From: UBA1858 sp963976865
GTDB taxonomy: Bacteria > Pseudomonadota > Gammaproteobacteria > UBA4575
DNA length: 64,000 bases
Assembly: GCA_963976865.1 (NCBI GenBank)
Contig: CAXBLY010000001.1
Span: forward strand, 496,001-560,000
Reading direction: 5' to 3'
The first letter of the stretch is position 1; the number at the start of each line of letters is the position of its first letter. This document shows, one piece after another, positions 36,115 to 43,670 of the stretch. The notes under the pieces were generated by a model. That model saw nothing but the letters and a program-made list of their open reading frames with translations. It did not search any database and was not told the DNA's origin. The position numbers and the translations under genes are program-made.

Positions 36115-37491
36115 GTGAGTAATTCCATAAAAGTCAGGCAATATTCGGGTGTTTATACTTCAATAGCATCCAGCGTACTATTTCCATTGCATGAAAAGCT
36201 GAAAAAACACATTACAGTGAATGTGCTTAAAAAGCTTGAGACAACACAGTGGCAATCACCTGCTGAGCTTAGACAATTACAACTACAACGCTTACGTGAA
36301 TTACTCATTCATGCGTATGAAAACGTTCCTTACTATAAATATTTATTCACACATTTAAAATTCGAACCAGAAAATATTAATTCGCTAGCAGAACTGGATC
36401 AGTTGCCTTTTTTGACCAAGGCAATAATCCGTGAAAATTCAGAGGACTTAAAATCTGCGGTTCCTGATAGTCTTGCAAAATTCAATACCGGAGGTTCCAG
36501 CGGCCAGCCACTAGTGTTTTTTATCGGTAACGAACGTGTCAGTCATGATGTTGCGGCTAAATGGCGCGCTACTCGCTGGTGGGGTGTTGATATCGGCGAT
36601 CCTGAGTTGGTTGTCTGGGGGTCACCGATAGAACTGGGTGCACAGGATAAAGTTCGTCTGATCAGAGATAAATTACTGCGCACGAAATTACTACCAGCCT
36701 TTGATATGTCTGATGAAAAAATGCAGGAGTTTGTAGAGGAAATAATCAGGTATCAACCAAAAATGTTATTTGGTTATCCCTCTGCACTTGGGCGTATAGC
36801 TAAATATGCATGTGATCACTCAATTGACATGAAGCATGTTGGAGTGAAAGTTGTTTTTGTCACCTCGGAATACCTGTATCAGGAACAACGCGAGTTAATA
36901 GAAAATTGCTTTGCCTGCAAAGTGGCGAATGGTTACGGCGGACGGGATGCCGGATTTATAGCGCATGAGTGCCCATCTGGTAATATGCATATTACGGCAG
37001 AAGACATTATCGTTGAAATTATTGACCCTCAGGGAAAACCGCTGGGCCCCGGGAAATCGGGTGAAATAGTGGTGACCCATCTTGCTACCAGAGGTTACCC
37101 GTTCATTCGTTATCGTACTGGAGATATCGGTGTATTAGATGAGAAGTCATGTGCCTGTGGCCGAGGCTTGCCAATCCTTAAAGAGATTCAGGGTCGCACG
37201 ACTGATTTTGTAGTCAGTCAAAGCGGAAGCGTTATGCATGGTCTGGCGTTAATATACGTGCTCAGAGAAATCACAAGTATTAAAGAATTTAAGATAATTC
37301 AGGAAACCAAAGACACTACACGAGTGTTATTGATTGTGGAAAATAATTTTACCAAAGAAAATAAAACAGAAATTGTTGAGGGTTTTAAGGCCCGTTTAGG
37401 TGAGCATGTTGAAGTGATTATTGAATGCGTAGAGAAGATTCCTGCTGAAAAATCAGGTAAATTCAGATACGTAGTCAGTCACGCGATATAG
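36115..37491 (+). CDS. CapK / phenylacetate-CoA ligase-like adenylate-forming protein
   Basis: A 458-residue member of the adenylate-forming family related to phenylacetate-CoA ligase and capsule protein CapK. The P-loop-like motif FNTGGSSGQPL and the AMP-binding block GYGGRDAGF are visible. A metal-binding-like Cys pair is present in SCACGRG, as is RYRTGDIG. CapK-like proteins occur in polysaccharide clusters, where they may activate an acyl group for sugar decoration. The start is GTG at 36115, three bases after the preceding gene. The substrate cannot be told from sequence. Confidence 0.82.
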   Translation: MSNSIKVRQYSGVYTSIASSVLFPLHEKLKKHITVNVLKKLETTQWQSPAELRQLQLQRLRELLIHAYENVPYYKYLFTHLKFEPENINSLAELDQLPFLTKAIIRENSEDLKSAVPDSLAKFNTGGSSGQPLVFFIGNERVSHDVAAKWRATRWWGVDIGDPELVVWGSPIELGAQDKVRLIRDKLLRTKLLPAFDMSDEKMQEFVEEIIRYQPKMLFGYPSALGRIAKYACDHSIDMKHVGVKVVFVTSEYLYQEQRELIENCFACKVANGYGGRDAGFIAHECPSGNMHITAEDIIVEIIDPQGKPLGPGKSGEIVVTHLATRGYPFIRYRTGDIGVLDEKSCACGRGLPILKEIQGRTTDFVVSQSGSVMHGLALIYVLREITSIKEFKIIQETKDTTRVLLIVENNFTKENKTEIVEGFKARLGEHVEVIIECVEKIPAEKSGKFRYVVSHAI

Positions 37492-37616
37492 AATAATCAA
37501 TGCTGAATAGCTGATCCTGGTGCTGTCTGTAGCAGGTCTCATATGTATATAGTAGATACAGATACATCGTTATCCTGTAAAATCACTGGCTATCCTAGCA
37601 AGTCAAGTTAACGAAT

Positions 37617-37817
37617 ATGCAAATTGTACTGAATGGACAGGCCAGACAGGTGGAAGAGCAATGTTCAATCACCGAGATACTGGCATTGCTGGAGTTAAAA
37701 AATCAGAAAATAGCGGTTGAAGTTAATCGGGAAGTTATACCTCGCGCGAAACATAACTCCTTTGTATTATCTTCAGGAGATCAGGTAGAGATCATTCAGG
37801 CCGTGGGTGGTGGCTGA
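37617..37817 (+). CDS. thiS: Sulfur carrier protein ThiS
   Basis: ThiS carries sulfur as a C-terminal thiocarboxylate for thiazole synthesis. The 66-residue ubiquitin-like protein starts MQIVLNGQARQVEE and ends in the required GG (VGGG, with one extra Gly). It is 43 bp upstream of thiG, its partner. Confidence 0.94.
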   Translation: MQIVLNGQARQVEEQCSITEILALLELKNQKIAVEVNREVIPRAKHNSFVLSSGDQVEIIQAVGGG

Positions 37818-37860
37818 ATACAGCTATATACGGTGAATTATAACGAAAGATATTAAACGA

Positions 37861-38658
37861 GTGGAAATAACACAAAATCCCTGGAAGATGGGAGAACGTC
37901 AGTTCAATTCACGATTACTAGTAGGTACTGGCAAGTACCGCGACTTTGATCAGACCAGGGAGGCCATCGTTGCCAGCGGCGCTGAAATCGTCACAGTCGC
38001 ACTGCGCCGAACCAACATTGGCCAACAGGCCGGGCAGCCAAATTTACTGGATTATATTCCTGCGGATGAATTTACTATTTTGCCAAATACCGCGGGCTGC
38101 TTTAACTGTGAAGATGCTGTGCGCGTGTGTAAATTAGGCCGGGAATTACTAGATGGTCACCCTCTGGTAAAGCTGGAAGTACTGGCGGATAAAACCACAC
38201 TATTCCCAAATGTCATCGATACAATCAAAGCTGCTGAAATACTGATTAAAGATGGTTTTGAAATCATGGTGTATACCAATGATGATCCTGTCATCGCAAA
38301 GATTCTTGAGGATATTGGCTGTGTGTCAATTATGCCGCTTGCAGCACCAATAGGGTCAGGGCTTGGTATTCGCAATCCGTATAACATCGTGACTATTATA
38401 GAAAATGCCAACGTCCCTGTGATTGTAGATGCAGGAGTTGGTACAGCATCGGATGCAGCAATTGCCATGGAACTCGGATGTGAAGGGGTGTTGATGAATA
38501 CTGCTATCGCTGAAGCCACACACCCGGTAACAATGGCTACTGCGATGAATCATGCAATTGTCGCAGGAAGACTTGCCTATCTTGCCGGACGTATGCCCAA
38601 ACGCAGATTTGCCTCCGCGTCTTCACCGATAGAAGATACTATTTCAGCCAAGCCTTGA
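37861..38658 (+). CDS. thiG: Thiazole synthase ThiG
   Basis: ThiG condenses deoxyxylulose-5-P, dehydroglycine and ThiS thiocarboxylate into thiazole phosphate. The 265-residue TIM-barrel protein shows LLVGTGKYRDF, the block EIVTVALRRTNIG, the active-site Lys region VKLEVLADK and the phosphate-binding IVDAGVGTASDAA. The start is GTG at 37861. Its TGA stop overlaps the TTG start of trmB. It lies beside thiS; the glycine oxidase gene thiO is on the far side of the EPS block. Confidence 0.97.
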   Translation: MEITQNPWKMGERQFNSRLLVGTGKYRDFDQTREAIVASGAEIVTVALRRTNIGQQAGQPNLLDYIPADEFTILPNTAGCFNCEDAVRVCKLGRELLDGHPLVKLEVLADKTTLFPNVIDTIKAAEILIKDGFEIMVYTNDDPVIAKILEDIGCVSIMPLAAPIGSGLGIRNPYNIVTIIENANVPVIVDAGVGTASDAAIAMELGCEGVLMNTAIAEATHPVTMATAMNHAIVAGRLAYLAGRMPKRRFASASSPIEDTISAKP

Positions 38659-39347
38659 AACAGCAACAAAACTCTCCACTACGAACAAACCGTAGCTTCG
38701 TAATACGCGAAGGCCGTTTTACGAGTGCCCAGAAAAAAGCATTCGAGGAATTATGGCCGAAGTACGGTATCCCAAGTGAGGACAATGAAAAGATTATTCC
38801 AGAGGACTGGTTTGCTCATGATCAGCCAGTAATACTGGATATAGGTTTTGGCAGTGGTGATTCATTAATTTCACTTGCGCAACAGCGACCAGATTACAAC
38901 TTCATTGGCGTAGAAGTGTATCGACCCGGTATAGGTGCTGTATTGCAAAAAATTGCACAACTGGAATTAGAAAACATTCGTGTGATCAATGCAGATGTTA
39001 TGCAGTTATTCAAAACAAAGTTTGAGTCTGATCTGTTTTCTGGAGTGATGGTCTGGTTTCCTGACCCCTGGCCAAAAACAAGGCATCACAAGCGCAGACT
39101 GGTGCAAGGAGAGTTTTTACAGCAACTGGCAAGAGTAATGCAGCCTGAAAGTATTCTTCATCTTGCCAGTGACTGGCAACCATATGTGAAATTCATGGTT
39201 AACCAGCTTGCCCAGGTAGAAAATTTTAGACCAGCAGATTCTTCAGTAAATCCACTTGAACTGGTTCGGCCAGCTACTCGATTTGAACAGCGTGGCTTAC
39301 GAATTGGGCATGAGGTAACTGATTTAATTTATCAGTTACACAAGTAG
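38655..39347 (+). CDS. trmB: tRNA (guanine-N7-)-methyltransferase TrmB
   Basis: TrmB makes m7G46 in the tRNA variable loop. The 230-residue protein has the N-terminal block RSFVIREGRFTSAQKKA, the SAM motif VILDIGFGSGDSL and the family signature WFPDPWPKTRHHKRRL. It starts with TTG at 38655 within a four-base TTGA overlap with thiG, implying translational coupling. No better-placed ATG exists. Confidence 0.95.
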   Translation: MKQQQNSPLRTNRSFVIREGRFTSAQKKAFEELWPKYGIPSEDNEKIIPEDWFAHDQPVILDIGFGSGDSLISLAQQRPDYNFIGVEVYRPGIGAVLQKIAQLELENIRVINADVMQLFKTKFESDLFSGVMVWFPDPWPKTRHHKRRLVQGEFLQQLARVMQPESILHLASDWQPYVKFMVNQLAQVENFRPADSSVNPLELVRPATRFEQRGLRIGHEVTDLIYQLHK

Positions 39348-39358
39348 ACCAAGCCGGC

Positions 39359-41137
39359 CTAGTCTGTCTTTTTTGTACACGCAGGGCAGTTTTCCTGAGT
39401 AGACAGCGGGCACTTTTCTTCCTGACACCCATCAATATTGCTCCATGCAAATTCGATGGCCTGCTGTTCGGTATGGCAGAAATGATCAATCCACGCATCA
39501 CTGGCAAAGCCCGTGCGTCGAAATACATCCATGACCTGTTTCTTGGTACGGCAGAACAGGAACTCAATGCCTAATCCATGCAGCCTTAAAGCAAGCTGAT
39601 GCAGCATTTCCTCACCCGTCGCGTCGATTTCATTGATGCCTTCGGCGTCAATAATAATGAATTTCAGGTCCGGTTTGGAAGCAACACGTTCCAGCACCTT
39701 TTCTTCAAAGTAGCCTGTGTTGGCAAAATACAGAGCGCCGTCGAAACGTAAAATAGTAATTTTAGGACAGGTTTTAAGAATATGGGATTCAGCATCGGCA
39801 AGACTGCCATCACTTTGCATGGCAAGTACCGCGATTCTTGGACGCATAGTTCGATACATGTATAAGCCCATAGACAGGACAACACCAACCAGTATGCTTT
39901 TTTCAAGGTGAGGCGCCCAGAGTAATGTCAGAATAAATGTGATCATTGCTACTATGGCATCGTGTTTTTGTACTTTCCACGCATACTTGATTGGCTTGAA
40001 CTTGATCAGGTTAAATACAGCGAGAATGATCACTGCGGCCAGCGTCGGTTGTGGCAAGTGATAAAGCAGAGGCGTCAAAAATAGCAGCGTGATCATAACC
40101 AGCAGTCCACTGGCGATGGCGGCAAATCCGGTTTTAGCACCAGCACTTAAATTCACTGCAGAGCGTGAGAATGAGCCAGACACCGCATAGCCCTGAAACA
40201 GACTGGAGGTAATATTTGCCAGTCCCTGGCCTACCAGTCCCTGGTTTGCATCCAGACGCTGGCGTGTCTGAGCCGCGATGGCTTTGGCGACAGAGATGGC
40301 TTCGGTGAAACCAATTAAGCCAATGGCAATAGCATTAGTAAGTAATTGTGCCGCCACCTGCATATCAATATCCGGAAAAGAAAAGGCGGGTAAGCCTTGT
40401 GGTATTACGCCTACTACCTTGCCGCCGTGCTCTTCATAATTTAATAATTTGGATGCCACGGTAGTGATAACTACCGCAGTGAGTACGCCGGGAATTTTAG
40501 GTGCAAATTTTTTGAGAAGTATCATGATTGCCAATGCCGCCACACTGAACGCGACGGTTGGCATATGTGTATGGTAGTAGGCCTGTTCAATAGTACGCCA
40601 CACGGTTTCATAGTGGTGTTCAGCCCTTTCGGCGGTGACACCGAACAATTTACCTAGCTGCGAAGTAGCAATGATGATTGCAGCACCATTGGTGAAGCCC
40701 ACGACTACCGGGTGTGAGAGGAAATCCACGAAAAAGCCAAGTTGCAGTAATCCCAGCGATAATTGAAAAATACCTACCATCAGTGCCAGCATCACAGCAT
40801 ATGCAGCATATGATGCAGGGTCAGCGGAGGCAAAGGGTGCCAGGGCGGCGGCTGTTAATAAAGAAACAACGGCCACAGGACCTGTATGTACCTGGCGTGA
40901 GGAACCCATTAAAGAGGCAATCATCACCGGTAAGAATGACGCATATAAACCGTAGTATGGTGGTAGACCTGCCAACTGTGCATATGCCATCGATTGAGGA
41001 ATTAGTACCAGAGCTACAGTGACGCCGGCAATTAGATCTGCTTTCAGGACCTGAGGGTCTTTCAGTTCATGGATCCATCCACGAAAAGGCATAAATCGCT
41101 TAGTTAATTTTTGTGATACGACATTTAATAAGTTCAA
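39359..41137 (-). CDS. SulP-family anion transporter with STAS domain and cysteine-rich tail
   Basis: A 592-residue SulP (SLC26-like) permease. About 11-14 membrane helices fill residues 25-425, including IPQSMAYAQLAGLPPYYGLY, the conserved SulP signature. A cytoplasmic STAS domain follows (about 435-555, FDGALYFANTGYFE). After it comes a short tail with four cysteines, C-x4-C-x7-C-x2-C, the last pair as CPAC. Substrates of the family include sulfate, bicarbonate and other anions; which one applies here is not clear. The gene converges with trmB with an 11-bp gap. Confidence 0.92.
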   Translation of the reverse strand: MNLLNVVSQKLTKRFMPFRGWIHELKDPQVLKADLIAGVTVALVLIPQSMAYAQLAGLPPYYGLYASFLPVMIASLMGSSRQVHTGPVAVVSLLTAAALAPFASADPASYAAYAVMLALMVGIFQLSLGLLQLGFFVDFLSHPVVVGFTNGAAIIIATSQLGKLFGVTAERAEHHYETVWRTIEQAYYHTHMPTVAFSVAALAIMILLKKFAPKIPGVLTAVVITTVASKLLNYEEHGGKVVGVIPQGLPAFSFPDIDMQVAAQLLTNAIAIGLIGFTEAISVAKAIAAQTRQRLDANQGLVGQGLANITSSLFQGYAVSGSFSRSAVNLSAGAKTGFAAIASGLLVMITLLFLTPLLYHLPQPTLAAVIILAVFNLIKFKPIKYAWKVQKHDAIVAMITFILTLLWAPHLEKSILVGVVLSMGLYMYRTMRPRIAVLAMQSDGSLADAESHILKTCPKITILRFDGALYFANTGYFEEKVLERVASKPDLKFIIIDAEGINEIDATGEEMLHQLALRLHGLGIEFLFCRTKKQVMDVFRRTGFASDAWIDHFCHTEQQAIEFAWSNIDGCQEEKCPLSTQENCPACTKKTD

Positions 41138-41367
41138 AGAAAATCCTTCTTACTGACTTAGTCTGGTAACTAGTGGAGTTGTAACGAATAATAACTGTAG
41201 GTGTTTAGCAAATACTGTAGACAAATAGTCGCTGAACCCCAGGATGATAAATTGTAGCATATAAGAAATGCGATATGGCCCGCTGTGAAGTTGTTTGGAC
41301 GGATCTTTACCAACTTTAGTCAGGCGACAGCGAACCATTAATTATTATTTTAATGACAGGATTAAAG

Positions 41368-42399
41368 ATGGAATATAACTCACTAGGAAAATCCAGCCTT
41401 ACGGTAAGCAAAATTTGTCTGGGCACCATGACATTTGGAGAACAGAATAGTGAGTCAGAGGCGCACGAGCAACTTGACTATGCGATATCGTGTGGCGTCA
41501 ATTTTATAGATACAGCAGAAATGTATCCGATACCGCCGCGTCAGCAGACACAGGGAGCAACGGAAGCCATTATTGGCAGGTGGCTAGCTAAACGTAAAAA
41601 CAGAGATAAACTAATTATTGCCAGTAAGGTTGCAGGACCAGGAATGATGGACTACCTGCGTGGAGGAGCGCAGCTGATACGCAGCCACATGGAGCAGGCA
41701 CTGGATGAAAGTTTACAACGTCTGCAGACCGATTATATAGATTTATATCAAATTCACTGGCCTGCTCGCAGCACTAATTTTTTTGGCAAGCTGGGATATC
41801 AATATAGTGAAACAGACTCAACACCTATTTCAGAAACATTAGAAGTATTAAATGACTTTGTGAAGTCAGGAAAAATACGTTATATCGGAATTTCCAATGA
41901 AACCCCCTGGGGGGTCATGCAGTACCTCAATCTTTCGAAACAGCATCAATGGCCGAGAATTATCACCATTCAGAACCCTTACAGCCTGCTCAACAGGTCT
42001 TACGAGATAGGGCTGGCAGAATTTTCACACAGAGAAAATATCGATTTACTAGCCTATTCACCACTGGGGTTTGGTGTATTAACCGGAAAATACATACAGG
42101 GAAGGGGCATTGCAAAAGCCCGCTTAACATTATTCGAGGGTTACACACGCTACAGTAATCTGCAGGCAAAAATGGCGACAGAAAAATATGTAAGGCTAGC
42201 CGCCAAGCAGGGAATTTCTGCAACCCAGATGGCATTAGCCTATGTAAATAGCAGGCCGTTTTTGGGCGCGAACATTATTGGCGCGACTACTTTAGGCCAG
42301 TTAAAAGAAAATATAGAAAGTGTGGATACAATATTAAGCGATGACGTACTACATGAAATTGAAAATATACATCGCGAAATTCCCAACCCCTGTCCTTAA
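41368..42399 (+). CDS. tas: Aldo/keto reductase, Tas-like
   Basis: An NADPH-dependent oxidoreductase close to E. coli Tas, a 346-residue protein of uncertain physiological role. From ATG 41368 the 343-residue product shows GTMTFGEQNSE, the catalytic Asp/Tyr region FIDTAEMYP, the active-site His in YQIHWPA and a C-terminal cofactor region IIGATTLGQLKENIES. An ATG 15 bases upstream is in frame but lacks a ribosome-binding site, while AGGA precedes 41368. It converges with plsC, sharing 4 bp. Confidence 0.9.
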   Translation: MEYNSLGKSSLTVSKICLGTMTFGEQNSESEAHEQLDYAISCGVNFIDTAEMYPIPPRQQTQGATEAIIGRWLAKRKNRDKLIIASKVAGPGMMDYLRGGAQLIRSHMEQALDESLQRLQTDYIDLYQIHWPARSTNFFGKLGYQYSETDSTPISETLEVLNDFVKSGKIRYIGISNETPWGVMQYLNLSKQHQWPRIITIQNPYSLLNRSYEIGLAEFSHRENIDLLAYSPLGFGVLTGKYIQGRGIAKARLTLFEGYTRYSNLQAKMATEKYVRLAAKQGISATQMALAYVNSRPFLGANIIGATTLGQLKENIESVDTILSDDVLHEIENIHREIPNPCP

Positions 42400-43115
42400 G
42401 TGTTAACTTTCTGTTTTATTTCAGCGCGAGCTTGAATCAGCCATTGTTCATAGTATGCGCGTAACTCTTCGGCAGATTTGTCCCGGGTAGAGATAGGTTT
42501 GCCTATATGCAGATGAATAGTCCCCGGTAACTTTAAAAAACTCTGTCGTGGCCACAGTCGACCGGCATCATGTGCGACAGGCAAGATATCAGTATTTGCC
42601 TTTTTGGCAAGTACGAACCCACCGACTTTAAGTGGCCTGACTTCATCGTAGGGGATGCGTGTACCTTCCGGAAATATAAGGATAAAACGGCCCAGGCTTA
42701 ATTTGTGCTTGCCGTCTTTAATTAATTGCATGAATGATTTTTTACCTTGCTTGCGGTCAAGTGCAATCGGTTGTGTAGAAGCAATCCCCCAGCCAAATAA
42801 AGGCACATACAGGAGTTCTTTTTTGATTACCCAGGTAAGTGTGGGGAAAATTGAAGGATAGGCCAGTGTTTCCCAGGTCGACTGGTGGTTGGACATGATC
42901 ACACAGGCTTTGTCGGGAATGTTTTCAAAGCCTGATATCTCATAGCGAATGCCACAGGTAATTCTTGCCCACATAACATTGAATGTGCACCAGCTGGAGA
43001 CTATTGCAAAACAGATTCGATAAGGAAATATTCTTGCAACGACACAGGGGATTACCCATATGCATGTAGAAATAGTCATGCCTAACAGAAATATTGATGA
43101 ACGTAAAAATTGCAT
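42396..43115 (-). CDS. plsC: 1-acyl-sn-glycerol-3-phosphate acyltransferase
   Basis: PlsC converts lysophosphatidic acid to phosphatidic acid in membrane lipid synthesis. The 239-residue protein has a hydrophobic N-terminus (about 6-45), the catalytic block NHQSTWE at 76-82 (an H-x4-E form of HX4D) and the substrate-binding FPEGTR at 148-153. Its ATG shares one base with the gmhB stop, so glyQ-glyS-gmhB-plsC form a tightly packed transcript. Confidence 0.92.
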   Translation of the reverse strand: MQFLRSSIFLLGMTISTCIWVIPCVVARIFPYRICFAIVSSWCTFNVMWARITCGIRYEISGFENIPDKACVIMSNHQSTWETLAYPSIFPTLTWVIKKELLYVPLFGWGIASTQPIALDRKQGKKSFMQLIKDGKHKLSLGRFILIFPEGTRIPYDEVRPLKVGGFVLAKKANTDILPVAHDAGRLWPRQSFLKLPGTIHLHIGKPISTRDKSAEELRAYYEQWLIQARAEIKQKVNT

Positions 43116-43654
43116 TAAATGGCTGTGTGCTGTTTGAGCAAAGAATCCACCGCATCATACAGGTCTGCATGAACCTGGACATGATCAGGAACTTCTCCGC
43201 TATTTAAGGTGGATGTGCCTTTGCCGGTTTTCACCAATACAGGAATCGCATCAACAGCAATTGCTGCTTCCAGATCTCGCATGGCATCACCAATAAAGGG
43301 TGTGCTTTCTAAATCGATATGAGTCCGTTTTGCGATTTCAACCAACAGACCCGGGTTGGGTTTACGACATGGGCCAGTTAAAAACGGGCAAAAGAAAAAG
43401 CCGCTAATTCTGCCACCCAGACTTTCAGTTTCATTCAATAATTTTTTATGCATTGCGTATAGCGTGTCGTAATTAAATAATCCGTAAGCAATGCCTGACT
43501 GGTTACTGGCAATAAATACTTTTATCCCTGCTTTAGTGAGGCGTGCAATAGCCTCCAGACTACCATCTATTGCATGCCACTCTTCAGGTGATTTCACGTA
43601 ATCAGGACTATCGTGATTAATGACTCCGTCGCGATCAAGGATTACAGCTTGCAT
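43115..43654 (-). CDS. gmhB: D-glycero-beta-D-manno-heptose-1,7-bisphosphate 7-phosphatase
   Basis: GmhB removes the 7-phosphate in the ADP-heptose pathway for LPS inner core. The 179-residue HAD-family protein starts at the nucleophile motif: MQAVILDRDGVIN, with Asp7 and Asp9. It also has IASNQSGIAYG and the zinc-loop-like region FFFCPFLTGPCRKPNPG, then FIGDAMRDLEAA. The frame extends 15 codons upstream into glyS, but ATG 43654 fits the family start and lies just after the glyS stop. The gene order glyS-gmhB-plsC is common in gammaproteobacteria. Confidence 0.93.
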   Translation of the reverse strand: MQAVILDRDGVINHDSPDYVKSPEEWHAIDGSLEAIARLTKAGIKVFIASNQSGIAYGLFNYDTLYAMHKKLLNETESLGGRISGFFFCPFLTGPCRKPNPGLLVEIAKRTHIDLESTPFIGDAMRDLEAAIAVDAIPVLVKTGKGTSTLNSGEVPDHVQVHADLYDAVDSLLKQHTAI

Positions 43655-43670
43655 GGTAAACCGGTAATGA

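Noticed and set aside
39345..39374. Possible terminator between trmB and the SulP gene
   Set aside because: The dyad around GCCGGC is broken by two mismatches and overlaps both stop codons; the following T-run may be chance.
41150..41338. 62-residue minus-strand frame between the SulP and Tas-like genes
   Set aside because: No ribosome-binding site and no recognisable feature; the gap is an ordinary divergent promoter region.
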